From contig NZ_ARVV01000001.1 in assembly GCF_000385375.1 (NCBI RefSeq), forward strand, positions 3,534,001 through 3,598,000: a stretch of DNA of 64,000 bases. The letters run 5' to 3'. The notes beneath the pieces were generated by a model, which did no database searches, was not told the origin of the DNA, and saw only the letters and a list, made by a program, of their open reading frames with translations. Each line of letters opens with the position of its first letter. The stretch's first letter is position 1. The stretch comes from Methyloversatilis discipulorum (lineage in GTDB: Bacteria > Pseudomonadota > Gammaproteobacteria > Burkholderiales > Rhodocyclaceae). The translations under genes and the position numbers were made by a program. Shown piece after piece: positions 18,426-27,978 of the stretch.

Positions 18426-19619
18426 ATGACGCTGCGCCGCCGCTTCGCCCGTCTGTGGCTCCTCACGCTGGCGCTGTCGCTGGCTGCGGTCGCACTGTTC
18501 AACGCCTTCATCGACCCGTGGGGACTGCACGGGCTGGTGCGCATCGACGGTGTGAACGCGGTCAAGATCCGTCCCGAGCGGGCGATCGGCGAGCTCAAAC
18601 TGGCACGCGCGCTGCGCCACCGGCCGGACGCTCTCATCCTCGGCAACTCGCGCGCCGACATCGGTATGGACCCGACTCACGGCATCGTCGTTGCGCTCGC
18701 GCGCCGGCCCTTCAATCTGGCGGAACCGGGAGCCCGCCTGACCGCCCAGGTGCACCAGCTCGAAGCGCTGCTGACTGCCGGACATCGCCCGCGTCTGCTG
18801 CTGGTCGGGCTGGAACTGTTCGATCTGCTGAACGCCGAACCGCTGCGCCGCACCGACTGGCGGCCGCGCGACGACCTGTGGGCGCAGCAGCGTGTGACGC
18901 GGTTACAGAGCGTGATCACTCTGTCAGCGCTCGGCGACAGTCTGCTCACGCTGCGCGCGCAACACGACCCTCACGCGGCGACGCTGCGCGACGACGGCTT
19001 CAACCCGCTGCGCGACTACGAAGGCATGGCGGCGCGCGAAGGCTACGCGCCGCTGTTCCGTCAGCGCGCCGCCGAAAACGCCCGTCGCATCGGTGCTCAC
19101 CGCTGGCCGTCGCGGCTCGATGCGACGGCCGATTTCATCGCACTGCGCCGCCTGCTCGAACTGGCCGACCAGCACGACATCCGCGTCGAGTGCTTCACCT
19201 ACCCCTACCACGCGCACATCCTCGGCACGCTGCACCGGGCAGGCCTGATGGACGAAGTCGCCGCATGGAAGCAGGCGCTGGCTGACACGGTCCATGCCGC
19301 CGCGGCGCAGGGTGCGAACGTCAGGCTGTGGGATTTCGTCGCCGTCACGCCTGAAACGGCGGAAGCGGTGCCGCCGCCGGGCGACCGGCACAGCGTCACG
19401 CACTGGTACTGGGAAGGCGGGCATTTCAAGGCGGCGCTCGGACACCGCATGCTGGAGCGGATGCTGGGCACGGGCGGTACGGAGAACTTCGGCCGCCAAC
19501 TGCCGCCGGAAGCGGTCGCCACCGATACGCTGGCGCGCGACGTCGATGCGCTGCTGGCGGCACGCGCCGATCTGGACGCCGATCTTGACCGCGCCTTCGC
19601 GACAGCCGGGCTCGACTGA
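18426..19619 (+). CDS. Membrane-anchored SGNH-like partner of the MBOAT acyltransferase
   Basis: A 397-residue protein with one N-terminal membrane segment (about 8-28, RLWLLTLALSLAAVALFNAF) and a periplasmic remainder. DALILGNSRADIGMDP near residue 63 resembles the GDSL/SGNH block I (Ser in GNSR), and RHSVTHWYWEGGHFKAALG near 325 could supply the His block. AlgJ/AlgX and PatB partners of MBOAT proteins have this architecture. Adjacent by two bases to the MBOAT gene, so the pair probably forms a two-component O-acylation system. No close family recognised. Confidence 0.65.
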   Translation: MTLRRRFARLWLLTLALSLAAVALFNAFIDPWGLHGLVRIDGVNAVKIRPERAIGELKLARALRHRPDALILGNSRADIGMDPTHGIVVALARRPFNLAEPGARLTAQVHQLEALLTAGHRPRLLLVGLELFDLLNAEPLRRTDWRPRDDLWAQQRVTRLQSVITLSALGDSLLTLRAQHDPHAATLRDDGFNPLRDYEGMAAREGYAPLFRQRAAENARRIGAHRWPSRLDATADFIALRRLLELADQHDIRVECFTYPYHAHILGTLHRAGLMDEVAAWKQALADTVHAAAAQGANVRLWDFVAVTPETAEAVPPPGDRHSVTHWYWEGGHFKAALGHRMLERMLGTGGTENFGRQLPPEAVATDTLARDVDALLAARADLDADLDRAFATAGLD

Positions 19620-19729
19620 GCTCCCCGGATACGCCCTGCCACCGGCGGGCTTCGCTGCAGATTTTCTCTGCACCGCCGCATCGGGGTAGAATCGCGCCCC
19701 TGCCCGTCCGTATACCGTCCCCACCCACC

Positions 19730-20764
19730 ATGCAGTTCGTCGGCTTCAACCTGCGGAACAACCTTTTCGTCGCGCCCATGGCCGGCGTGACCGATAGACC
19801 CTTCCGCCAGCTGTGCAAGAAGCTGGGTGCCGGACTGGCCGTGTCGGAAATGGTCACGTCCAATTCCCTGCTCTACGGCAGCGCGAAGACGCAGCGCCGC
19901 GCAAACCACGACGGCGAGGTGGCACCGATCTCGGTGCAGATCGCCGGCGCCGACCCGAAGATGATGGCCGAAGCCGCCCGCCACAACGTGGACCGCGGCG
20001 CCCAGATCATCGATATCAATATGGGCTGTCCGGCGAAGAAGATCTGCAACGTGATGGCCGGTTCGGCGCTGATGCAGGACGAGCCGCTGGTCGAGCGCAT
20101 CCTGGAGGCGGTGGTCAAGGCGGTGCCGGACACCCCGGTCACGCTGAAGATGCGCACCGGCTGGAACCGCGACAACAAGAACGCACCGATGCTGGCGCGC
20201 GTGGCTGAGCAGTGCGGCATCCGCGCGCTGGCCATCCATGGCCGCACGCGCGCCGACCAATACACCGGCCACGCCGAGTACGACACCATCCGTGCGGTGA
20301 AGGCGGCAGTGAACATTCCGGTGATCGCCAACGGCGACATCACGACGCCGCAGAAAGCGCGTGAGGTTCTGGCGATCAGCGGCGCCGACGGCGTCATGGT
20401 TGGCCGCGCCGCCCAGGGCCGGCCGTGGATCTTCCGCGAGATCGAACACTTCCTCGCCACCGGCGAACTGCTGGCGCCGCCCGAAGTATCGGAAATCCAT
20501 CGCGTCTGCCGCGAGCACATCGAAGACCTGTACGGCTTCTACGGCACCGACAGCGGCGTGCGCATCGCCCGCAAGCACATATCCTGGTACACCAAGGGCC
20601 TGGTCGGTTCCGCCGCCTTCCGCCACGCGATGAACCAGCTCGAAGGCACGACCGCGCAGCTGGCGGCCATCGACGAATTCTTCGGTCGCATGGCGGCCGA
20701 CAACGACAGGCTCGCCTACGAGCCGGAATCCACCGAAGACGAGACGCAGGTACTGGCCGCCTGA
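19730..20764 (+). CDS. dusB: tRNA-dihydrouridine synthase B
   Basis: FMN enzyme that reduces uridine in the tRNA D-loop. The 344 residues form a TIM barrel: APMAGVTDRPFRQL near residue 17, the active-site signature INMGCPAKKICNVMAGSAL (catalytic Cys about 103) and VMVGRAAQGRPWIF near 225. A plain ATG start follows CCCACCACC; TAGAAT 40 bases upstream (19688) may be a -10. Pairs with fis 50 bases downstream, as in many proteobacteria. Confidence 0.95.
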   Translation: MQFVGFNLRNNLFVAPMAGVTDRPFRQLCKKLGAGLAVSEMVTSNSLLYGSAKTQRRANHDGEVAPISVQIAGADPKMMAEAARHNVDRGAQIIDINMGCPAKKICNVMAGSALMQDEPLVERILEAVVKAVPDTPVTLKMRTGWNRDNKNAPMLARVAEQCGIRALAIHGRTRADQYTGHAEYDTIRAVKAAVNIPVIANGDITTPQKAREVLAISGADGVMVGRAAQGRPWIFREIEHFLATGELLAPPEVSEIHRVCREHIEDLYGFYGTDSGVRIARKHISWYTKGLVGSAAFRHAMNQLEGTTAQLAAIDEFFGRMAADNDRLAYEPESTEDETQVLAA

Positions 20765-20814
20765 GCGCCCGAACACGGCGCAGCATCGGGACGGACCATC
20801 AGGGAGACGCCGCC

Positions 20815-21051
20815 ATGAGCGGACGCAGTGATATTGCCGAGTGCGTGAGGCACTCGCTGGAACGTTATTTCCGCGATCTGGATGGCGAAGCGCCGAGCGA
20901 CATCTATGACATGGTACTGCGCCAGATGGAGCGCCCCATGCTCGAGGTGGTGATGCGCGAAGCCGAAGGCAACCAGACGCGCGCTGCCGACATGCTCGGC
21001 ATGAACCGCAACACGCTGCGGCGCAAGCTCACCGACCACGGCATGATCTGA
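20815..21051 (+). CDS. fis: DNA-binding protein Fis
   Basis: Nucleoid-associated regulator, 78 residues. The C-terminal helix-turn-helix [20 protein letters not shown] is the Fis/NtrC-type DNA reader, preceded by the dimerisation helices ([20 protein letters not shown]). Start ATG 20815 has AGGGAGA ten bases upstream; the longer open frame upstream overlaps dusB and is not protein-like. The dusB-fis order is diagnostic. Confidence 0.92.
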   Translation: MSGRSDIAECVRHSLERYFRDLDGEAPSDIYDMVLRQMERPMLEVVMREAEGNQTRAADMLGMNRNTLRRKLTDHGMI

Positions 21052-21104
21052 GCGGCGCCCCGGCACCGCCCACCGAATTCCTCAACCTCCCACTGGAACG
21101 GCGC

Positions 21105-22694
21105 ATGAAAGTACAGCGTGCATTGATCAGCGTATCCGACAAAACCGGCATCGTTGAATTCGCCACCGCCCTGACCGGGCTTGGCATCGAACTGCTGTCC
21201 ACCGGCGGTACCGCATCGCTTCTGGCCAATGCCGGCCTGAAGGTGACCGAGGTGGCCGACCACACCGGCTTCCCGGAAATGCTGGATGGCCGCGTCAAGA
21301 CGCTGCACCCGCGCATCCACGGCGGCCTGCTCGCCCGGCGCGAAGTCGAGGCCCACATGCAGGCGCTGGCGGAACACGACATTCCGACCATCGATCTGCT
21401 GGTGGTGAATCTGTACCCGTTCGAGGCGACGGTGGCCAAGGCTGGCTGCACGCTGGAAGACGCGATCGAGAACATCGACATCGGCGGCCCGGCCATGGTG
21501 CGTTCGGCAGCCAAGAACTGGCGCGGTGTCGGCGTGCTGACCGACGCCTCGCAGTACGCGGGCGTGCTGGACGAACTGCGCGCGAACTGCGCGCTGTCCG
21601 ACGCTACCCGCTTCGCGCTGTCGGTCGCCGCCTTCAACCGCATTTCGAACTACGACGCGGCGATCAGCGACTACCTGTCGGCGCTGAACGCCGACGGCAC
21701 GCGCAGCGAATTCCCGGCGCAGTCCAACGGCCGCTTCGTCAAGATCCAGGATCTGCGCTACGGCGAGAACCCGCACCAGCGCGCCGCCTTCTACCGCGAC
21801 CTGTACCCGGCGCCGGGTTCGCTGGTCAGCGCGAAACAGCTGCAGGGCAAGGAACTGTCGTACAACAACATCGCCGACGGCGACGCCGCCTGGGAATGCG
21901 TGAAGAGCTTCGACAGCGGCGCCTGCGTCATCGTCAAGCACGCCAACCCCTGTGGCGTGGCGCTCGGTGCGACCCCGCTGGAAGCCTACCGCAAGGCCTT
22001 CGCCACCGATCCGACCTCGGCCTTCGGCGGCATCATCGCCTTCAACATGCCGGTGGATGCAGCAACCGCCGAAGCAGTAAGCGGCCAGTTCGTCGAGGTG
22101 CTGATGGCACCCGCCTTCACCGCCGACGCGCTGAAACTGCTGGCCGCCAAGGCCAATGTGCGCGTGCTCGAAATCCCGCTCGACGGCGTCGATGCCAAGG
22201 GCGCGACCGCTTGGGCACGCGGCCGCAACCTGCATGACGTGAAGCGGGTCGGCTCCGGCCTGCTGATCCAGACCGCGGACGAACCGGAATCGCTGGACGG
22301 CCGTCTGAAGGTGGTGACCAAGCGCGCGCCGACCGCCCAGGAAATGACCGACCTCACCTTCGCCTGGCGCGTCGCCATGTACGTGAAGTCGAACGCCATC
22401 GTCTATTGCCGCGACGGCGCGACGGTCGGTGTCGGCGCCGGCCAGATGAGCCGCGTTGATTCGACGCGGATTGCGCGAATCAAGGCAGAGAACGCCGGTC
22501 TGACCATTGCCGGTTCGGTGGTGGCGTCGGACGCCTTCTTCCCGTTCCGCGACGGCGTGGACGTGCTGGCCGAAGCCGGTGCCAAGGCCATCATCCAGCC
22601 GGGCGGCAGCATGCGCGACGAAGAAGTGATCGCCGCCGCCGACGAGCACGGACTGGCCATGGTGTTTACCGGCACCCGCCACTTCCGTCACTGA
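21105..22694 (+). CDS. purH: Bifunctional AICAR formyltransferase / IMP cyclohydrolase
   Basis: Performs the last two steps of IMP synthesis. The 529 residues start with the MGS-like cyclohydrolase domain ([46 protein letters not shown]), then the formyltransferase domain from about 200 ([22 protein letters not shown], and the C-terminal [11 protein letters not shown]). Normal length. Followed after 34 bases by purD, and only 53 bases separate it from fis. Confidence 0.96.
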   Translation: MKVQRALISVSDKTGIVEFATALTGLGIELLSTGGTASLLANAGLKVTEVADHTGFPEMLDGRVKTLHPRIHGGLLARREVEAHMQALAEHDIPTIDLLVVNLYPFEATVAKAGCTLEDAIENIDIGGPAMVRSAAKNWRGVGVLTDASQYAGVLDELRANCALSDATRFALSVAAFNRISNYDAAISDYLSALNADGTRSEFPAQSNGRFVKIQDLRYGENPHQRAAFYRDLYPAPGSLVSAKQLQGKELSYNNIADGDAAWECVKSFDSGACVIVKHANPCGVALGATPLEAYRKAFATDPTSAFGGIIAFNMPVDAATAEAVSGQFVEVLMAPAFTADALKLLAAKANVRVLEIPLDGVDAKGATAWARGRNLHDVKRVGSGLLIQTADEPESLDGRLKVVTKRAPTAQEMTDLTFAWRVAMYVKSNAIVYCRDGATVGVGAGQMSRVDSTRIARIKAENAGLTIAGSVVASDAFFPFRDGVDVLAEAGAKAIIQPGGSMRDEEVIAAADEHGLAMVFTGTRHFRH

Positions 22695-22728
22695 GCTGTA
22701 CCCGCGCACGATTGAAGAAGGACGTGAA

Positions 22729-23991
22729 ATGAAACTGCTGGTCATCGGTTCGGGCGGCCGCGAACACGCCATCGCCTGGAAGCTCGCACAGAGCCCGCGC
22801 GTGCAGAAGGTCTACGTGGCGCCGGGCAATGCCGGCACCGCGCTGGAACCGAATATCGAAAACCTGCCGATCACCGATTTCGCCGAGCTGATCAGCTTCG
22901 TCGAGAACGAGAACATCGCCTTCACCGTGGTCGGTCCGGAAGCGCCGCTGGCCGCCGGCGTGGTCGATTGCTTCCGCGTGCGTGGCCTGAAGATCTTCGG
23001 CCCCACCCGCAAGGCGGCCCAGCTCGAGAGCTCGAAGGACTTCGCCAAGCAGTTCATGGTGAAGAACAACATCCCGACCGCCCACTACCAGACCTTCACC
23101 GACGCCGCCGCTGCGCGTGCCTACGTCGACGAGAAGGGCGCGCCCATCGTGATCAAGGCCGACGGCCTGGCGGCCGGCAAGGGCGTGGTCGTGGCGATGA
23201 CGCTGACCGAAGCGCACGCCGCCATCGGCACCATGCTGCCGGGCGACGACGGCGGCAAGTCGCGTGTGGTTATCGAGGAGTTCCTGCAGGGCGAGGAAGC
23301 CAGCTTCATCGTCATGTGCGACGGCATGAGCGCACTGCCGCTGGCCACCAGCCAGGACCACAAGCGCCTGCTGGATGGCGACGCCGGCCCCAACACCGGT
23401 GGCATGGGCGCCTATTCGCCGGCGCCGGTGGTGACACCGGAAATCCACGCCCGCGTGATGCGCGAGGTGATCCAGCCGGTGCTGACCGGCATGGCGCTCG
23501 ACGGCCTGCCCTTCACCGGCTTCCTGTACGCCGGCCTGATGATTTCGCCGGACGGCGACATCAAGGTGCTGGAGTTCAACTGTCGCATGGGCGACCCGGA
23601 AACCCAGCCCATCATGATGCGGCTGAAGACCGATCTGGTCGACCTGATGGAAGCCGCGCTCGACTACAAGCTCTCCGAAGCCAGTACCGACTGGGACCGC
23701 CGCGTCGCACTCGGCATCGTCATGGCAGCCGCCGGCTACCCGGACGCGCCGCGCAAGGGCGACGTGATCAACGGCCTGCCGGCCGCGACCGCGGAAGGCC
23801 ACGTATTCCACGCCGGCACCACCGAGCGTGACGGCAAGGTGGTGACCAATGGCGGCCGCGTGCTCTGCGTCACCGCGCTCGGCGACACGGTAAAGCAGGC
23901 GCAGCGCGCGGCCTACGCGTTGTGCGACCAGATCCAGTTCGACGGCGCGCAGTTCCGCCGCGACATCGGCCACCGGGCGGTGCGTCGATGA
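22729..23991 (+). CDS. purD: Phosphoribosylamine-glycine ligase
   Basis: Second step of purine synthesis: ATP-dependent joining of phosphoribosylamine and glycine. The 420 residues have ATP-grasp architecture: N-terminal [18 protein letters not shown], glycine-rich [13 protein letters not shown] near 142, and metal-site [12 protein letters not shown] with EFNCRMGD near 285. AAGGACGTGAA precedes the ATG. The stop overlaps the hemF start by three bases (ATGA). Confidence 0.96.
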   Translation: MKLLVIGSGGREHAIAWKLAQSPRVQKVYVAPGNAGTALEPNIENLPITDFAELISFVENENIAFTVVGPEAPLAAGVVDCFRVRGLKIFGPTRKAAQLESSKDFAKQFMVKNNIPTAHYQTFTDAAAARAYVDEKGAPIVIKADGLAAGKGVVVAMTLTEAHAAIGTMLPGDDGGKSRVVIEEFLQGEEASFIVMCDGMSALPLATSQDHKRLLDGDAGPNTGGMGAYSPAPVVTPEIHARVMREVIQPVLTGMALDGLPFTGFLYAGLMISPDGDIKVLEFNCRMGDPETQPIMMRLKTDLVDLMEAALDYKLSEASTDWDRRVALGIVMAAAGYPDAPRKGDVINGLPAATAEGHVFHAGTTERDGKVVTNGGRVLCVTALGDTVKQAQRAAYALCDQIQFDGAQFRRDIGHRAVRR

Positions 23992-24911
23992 GCACGCGGG
24001 CGGAGATGGTCCGCGCCTGGCTGCTCGATCTGCAGGACCGCATCATCGCCGGCCTCGAAACGGCGGACGGCTCACCCTTCCTGACCGACGGCTGGGTGCG
24101 CGGCCCGGAAGAACGGCTGCAGGGCGACGGCCGCACGCGGCTGATCGAGGAAGGCAAGCTGTTCGAGCGGGGCGGCTGCAACTTCTCGCACGTGCGCGGC
24201 GACACACTGCCGCCGTCGGCCTCGGCCAACCGCCCGGATCTCGCTGGCGCCTCATTCGAGGCGATGGGTGTGTCGCTGGTGCTGCACCCGCGCAACCCCT
24301 ACGTGCCGACCGTGCACCTGAACGTGCGCTTCTTCACCGCGCAGCCGAAGAGCGGCGACGCGGTGTGGTGGTTCGGCGGCGGCATGGATCTGACGCCCTA
24401 TTACGGCGTCGAAGAGGATGCAGCCCACTTCCACCGCACCTGCCGCGACGCGCTGGCCCCCTTCGGCACCGACACCTGGGCGCGTTACAAGAAGTGGTGC
24501 GACGACTACTTCTACCTGAAGCACCGCAAGGAAGCGCGCGGCATCGGCGGCGTGTTCTTCGACGACCTCGGCGCCGACGGCGAAGTGAGTTTCGACCACG
24601 CCTATGGGCTGACGCAGGCCGTCGGCAACGCCTTCCTCGACGCCTACCTGCCCATCGTCGAGCGTCGTCGCGACACGCCCTACGGTGAGCGCGAACGCGA
24701 CTTCCAGGCCTACCGGCGCGGTCGCTACGTCGAATTCAACCTGGTGTTCGACCGCGGCACGCTGTTCGGCCTGCAGTCGGGCGGACGCACCGAGTCCATC
24801 CTGATGTCGATGCCGCCGGTCGTGAAGTGGCGCTACGACTGGCACCCCGCCGACGGCTCGCCGGAGGCGAAGCTCTATACCGACTTCCTCCCGCCGCGGG
24901 ACTGGATATAG
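23988..24911 (+). CDS. hemF: Oxygen-dependent coproporphyrinogen III oxidase
   Basis: Converts coproporphyrinogen III to protoporphyrinogen IX with O2, so the host respires aerobically. The 307 residues carry [18 protein letters not shown] near 97, [14 protein letters not shown] near 125 and [31 protein letters not shown] (split across 243-273). ATG 23988 is fixed by the four-base overlap with purD. The remaining haem genes hemC, D, X and Y are at 27979-32048. Confidence 0.95.
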   Translation: MSTRAEMVRAWLLDLQDRIIAGLETADGSPFLTDGWVRGPEERLQGDGRTRLIEEGKLFERGGCNFSHVRGDTLPPSASANRPDLAGASFEAMGVSLVLHPRNPYVPTVHLNVRFFTAQPKSGDAVWWFGGGMDLTPYYGVEEDAAHFHRTCRDALAPFGTDTWARYKKWCDDYFYLKHRKEARGIGGVFFDDLGADGEVSFDHAYGLTQAVGNAFLDAYLPIVERRRDTPYGERERDFQAYRRGRYVEFNLVFDRGTLFGLQSGGRTESILMSMPPVVKWRYDWHPADGSPEAKLYTDFLPPRDWI

Positions 24912-24954
24912 CAGGCGTTCGCGAAGCATTGCTTCGCGCCTGCGGAGCCGGCCG
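24911..24954. repeat. REP-like palindromic element, copy A
   Basis: GCGAAGCATTGCTTCGC hairpin inside GCAGGCGTT...CGCCTGCGGAGCCGG, starting on the last base of the hemF stop codon. Nearly the same sequence follows ppc at 35030-35075, with a degenerate third copy at 35104-35150. Confidence 0.6.
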
Positions 24955-24995
24955 CTCGTCAGTCCTGCGCGAGCTCAGCCTGAGAATCAAAAAAA

Positions 24996-25016
24996 CGGGC
25001 ACCTCAAGGGTGCCCG
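24996..25016 (-). terminator. Rho-independent terminator of ompW
   Basis: Perfect 8-bp stem CGGGCACC / GGTGCCCG with a 5-base loop. On the minus strand it is followed by seven T residues, so it ends transcription from ompW (stop at 25098) rather than from hemF. Confidence 0.8.
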
Positions 25017-25097
25017 AACCGGGACTGCAGGAAGAACCTTTTGGCTTGCCCGCCGGCCTTCAGGCTTGTGGCCCTCGACCGGCGAACCCGCTCAAAC

Positions 25098-25733
25098 TCA
25101 GAAGCGATAACCGATACCGACCGAATACAGCATCGGGTCGATGCCCAGCTTGGTTACCTTGGCGCCGCCGGCGCCCTTGATGAAGATGTCAGTGTCGATA
25201 GCAACGTACTTGACGTCGAAGTTCAGGAACCACTTCGGCGCGATCTGCACGTCGGCACCGACCTGTGCCGCCCAGCCGAAGCTGCTGCGGTCGATGCGCA
25301 GCGGCACGCTGCCGCCGAGAACGGTGCCGGCATCCAGATCGACGCTGGAGAAGCGCGTGTAGTTCAGGCCAAGACCGGCGTACGGACGGATCGTGCCTTC
25401 GGGATTGAAGTGGTACTGCAGCGTCAGCGTCGGCGGCAGGTGCTTGACTGAACCGATGCCCACACCGCCCAGTTCCACGTCATGCTTCTGCGGATAGGTC
25501 AGGATCAGTTCGGCGGCGATGTTCTTGGTGAAGAAGTAGGTGATGTCGATTTCCGGGAACACCTTGTTCTCGGCTTCGACATCGATCGGCAGGCCCAGAC
25601 CGCCCGAATTGTCATTGTCCGGGTTCATGTACAGCGCACGTGCGCGCACCATCCAGTTGCCTTCATCAGCCGCGTTCGCCACGCCTGCCACGGCAGCCAG
25701 TGCTGCCACACCCACCCACTTGATCGCCTTCAT
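25098..25733 (-). CDS. ompW: OmpW-family outer membrane protein
   Basis: Small eight-stranded outer-membrane barrel with a hydrophobic channel, 211 residues. Signal peptide MKAIKWVGVAALAAVAGVANA, then strands NWMVRARALYMNPD, DITYFFTKNIAAELILTYPQKHDV, LPPTLTLQYHFNPEGTIRPYAGLGLNYT (in part) and a C-terminal SVGIGYRF ending in Phe, the barrel insertion signal. Start ATG 25733; sequence upstream in frame is intergenic. A palindrome resembling an FNR/DNR box lies about 70 bases upstream, and ompW is oxygen-regulated in other bacteria. Single-gene unit with its own terminator. Confidence 0.9.
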   Translation of the reverse strand: MKAIKWVGVAALAAVAGVANAADEGNWMVRARALYMNPDNDNSGGLGLPIDVEAENKVFPEIDITYFFTKNIAAELILTYPQKHDVELGGVGIGSVKHLPPTLTLQYHFNPEGTIRPYAGLGLNYTRFSSVDLDAGTVLGGSVPLRIDRSSFGWAAQVGADVQIAPKWFLNFDVKYVAIDTDIFIKGAGGAKVTKLGIDPMLYSVGIGYRF

Positions 25734-25803
25734 TTTTACGTGCTCCAGAGGATTTAAACCGCATTCGGTGACGGCAGTATCCTCAAGAGGCGAAAACCCC
25801 ACG

Positions 25804-25817
25804 TTGACCAAGGTCAA
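25804..25817. promoter_or_regulatory. Candidate FNR/DNR-type binding site
   Basis: TTGACCAAGGTCAA, a near-perfect palindrome in the TTGAN-N4-NTCAA format of CRP/FNR regulators, 71 bases upstream of ompW. It touches the end of the M48 gene (stop at 25814-25816). The T-to-C change relative to the FNR consensus TTGAT favours a DNR-like or relaxed site. Confidence 0.45.
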
Positions 25818-26835
25818 TCGGCGGCGAAGTCTCCACTGCGGAGCTTTTCGATACGTTGTGCGCTATCCGGATGGCTTGAAAGCCAGCCCGCAGCCGTGCC
25901 ATCCTCGCGCGCGCCGTGCGCGCGGGCGAGGCGTTCGAGCATGTCGGCCAGCAGCGCCGGCGAGCGCCCCTGACCGCGCAGCGCGCGCGCCGCGTAGGCG
26001 TCGGCTTCCTGTTCCATGCCGCGCGAATAGCCCGACTGCAGCAGCACGGTCGGCGCCATCGCGAGCAGGCTGCTCACGTCACCGGCGTACCAGGTCATGA
26101 ACAGCGCGACGGCCGACCCCTGCAGCACCATGCGCATGCCATGCCTGAGTTCGACGTGTCCGAGTTCGTGCATCAGTACCGCCAGCACCTGTTCGTCATC
26201 GTTGGCCAGCGCGACCAGTTGGCCAGCGCGACCAGTTGGTCGGTGACGATGAGCGAGCCGTCGGGCAGCGCAAATGCGTTGGCACCGACCGATCCGCCCG
26301 AGCGGAACAGCAGCGTGTGCGGCAGCGTGCTGCGCGCGGCGAGCGCCGAGCGCAACTGCTGCTGGCGCGCCTCGTCGAGCTTGCTCGGTGCGAGCAGGCG
26401 GTCGTCCAGCAGTTCGAGCGCCTGCTGCGACATGGCCGCCACCACCGCCTGCGGCACGTGCGGCGCCGCCATGCCAGCCGCCCACGGCAAGCCGTAGCGT
26501 GCGCCCAGCCAGACGATCAGGATCAGCGCTGCGACGGCACCGAGCACGACGCGCGCATCGAAGGCCCAGCGTACCGTCGCACGGTCGCGGTGACCGCTGG
26601 CGTCGAGGATCTGCGCCAGCGCGGCATGATCGCGCACCTCGACGTGCGCACCGTCGGCGAAGGTGATCAGCCGCGGCGCCGCCCCCATCGGCTCTGACAG
26701 ACGCAGCGTAGCCAGCGGCTCGCGGCGCGCGACACCTTCGGCCTGCACGTGCAGTGCGTCACCGTCGAGCTCGATGGTCGCCGCGTGCGCCCGCGCGCTG
26801 ACACCGTCGAAATAGAGGGCCGCCACTGACGGCAT
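25814..26835 (-). pseudogene. M48-family metalloprotease, frameshifted by a 17-bp tandem duplication
   Basis: Membrane-anchored zinc protease broken in mid-gene. The N-terminal half (MPSVAALYFDGVSARAH..., membrane segment around VVLGAVAALILIVWLG) runs in one frame to SLIVTDQLVALAN and then ends NWSRWPTMTNRCWRY. The catalytic half continues in another frame from QLVALANDDEQVLAVLMHELGHVELRHG (HExxH zinc site) to the stop at 25814, with QEADAYAARAL carrying the third ligand Glu. Deleting one 17-bp copy at 26201-26234 restores a single 334-residue frame. Starts one base after the DUF898 stop, so it is in that operon. As sequenced, the catalytic domain is not made as one protein. Confidence 0.85.
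26201..26234. repeat. 17-bp perfect tandem duplication inside the M48 gene
   Basis: GTTGGCCAGCGCGACCA occurs twice in a row (26201-26217 and 26218-26234), followed by a third partial GTTGG. Seventeen is not a multiple of three, so the duplication shifts the reading frame of the protease gene. Confidence 0.95.
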
Positions 26836-26836
26836 G

Positions 26837-27922
26837 TCAGAGCGCGATGTCGACGTCGAACAGATCGGCTGCCTCCTCGCCGGTCGCTGCCACGTCCTGC
26901 GACTGACCGGCGACGAAGTCGTCGAGCGGACCGGCGCTGATCATCGTGACGCTCTCGATCCGGTAGCGCGCGAGCCTGATCGCGGCGAAAGGCATGAACA
27001 GGCCGAAGGTGCAGACGATGGCAATCAGGTTGGTCAGCGTGATCGCATACAGCGTGCGGGCACGGGCACGCGACTCGAAGCGATGCGGGCCGAGTCGCGT
27101 GTTGTTCCACACCAGGTTCTGCAGGCGTGCAAGCAGATAGGGCTGAACCAGCATGAGCACGCCCAGCCAGCCGAGAAACAGAAGTATCGGCAGCATGGAC
27201 AGACTTTCCGGCCCACCGCCACTCAGCGCGAAGAGACCCACCATCATTGCCCCCATCACGAGCAGCCCCGCCAGAAGGAGCAGGAACAGGACGCCGTACA
27301 TCCTGTAGAAGGCGGACACCGGCACATCCAGACGAAAACGCGTGGCGCCGAAGCGTGTGTTGTCGAGCTGATAGCGCTTCATGCGCTGGTGCCACATCGG
27401 CGCCAGCAGGTAGAGCGTGAGAACGGACAGCAGCGGCCACATCAGGAAGACCGAGTAAGCCCCCCTCTCGTCGCCATCGAAGGCGAAGCGCAGGCCACGC
27501 CAGCTGGTGTTGCGGGCGCGGAACTTCAGCGAGCGCATCAGCAGCATCGGCATCACGGCGGCCAGCACGATGGCGACCGCAATGCCGAGGACGGGCGAGA
27601 ACTCGAATGACAGGTTATAGGCAACCAGCAGGATGACGCCGATCACCCGTCCCTTCAGGATGGCGCGCGGATCCCCGTGGTAGTCGAAGGCCGCACCGCC
27701 CAGCGTGGTATGACGATGGAAGTACTGCAGCCGCCGGACCTTGGCCCAGGCGGAGTAGATGCCCAGCGTGACGATGCTGAGCAGCAGGTTGACGATCCAG
27801 ATGCCGAAGTATTCGGCACCGCGGCCGGAGAAGATGAGCGCCTCCGCGTGCGGCGCGCCGGAAGGCCCGAAGGGGTCGGCAGGCGGCTGCGCCGCGACTT
27901 CACTTTCGAAGGGATTGTTCAT
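26837..27922 (-). CDS. DUF898 (YjgN-like) integral membrane protein
   Basis: A 361-residue polytopic protein of the DUF898/YjgN family, function unknown. After a soluble N-terminus (EAQPPADPFGP region), it has about six to eight hydrophobic segments with repeated family phrases IVNLLLSIVTLGIYSAWAKVRRLQYFHRHT (in part), FKARNTSWRGLRFAF, YQLDNTRFGATRFR and VWNNTRLGPHRFES. The gene precedes the broken M48 protease by one base; DUF898 next to an M48 peptidase suggests a membrane quality-control pair, but that is inference. Confidence 0.85.
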   Translation of the reverse strand: MNNPFESEVAAQPPADPFGPSGAPHAEALIFSGRGAEYFGIWIVNLLLSIVTLGIYSAWAKVRRLQYFHRHTTLGGAAFDYHGDPRAILKGRVIGVILLVAYNLSFEFSPVLGIAVAIVLAAVMPMLLMRSLKFRARNTSWRGLRFAFDGDERGAYSVFLMWPLLSVLTLYLLAPMWHQRMKRYQLDNTRFGATRFRLDVPVSAFYRMYGVLFLLLLAGLLVMGAMMVGLFALSGGGPESLSMLPILLFLGWLGVLMLVQPYLLARLQNLVWNNTRLGPHRFESRARARTLYAITLTNLIAIVCTFGLFMPFAAIRLARYRIESVTMISAGPLDDFVAGQSQDVAATGEEAADLFDVDIAL

Positions 27923-27978
27923 GTCTCGCCCGCGCCGATGATCACGCGCGGATCATGACATACGCACAGCGACGCGGT

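Noticed and set aside
24996..25016. Hairpin considered as the hemF terminator
   Set aside because: The run of A residues precedes it on the plus strand, so the T-run is on the minus strand and it fits ompW instead.
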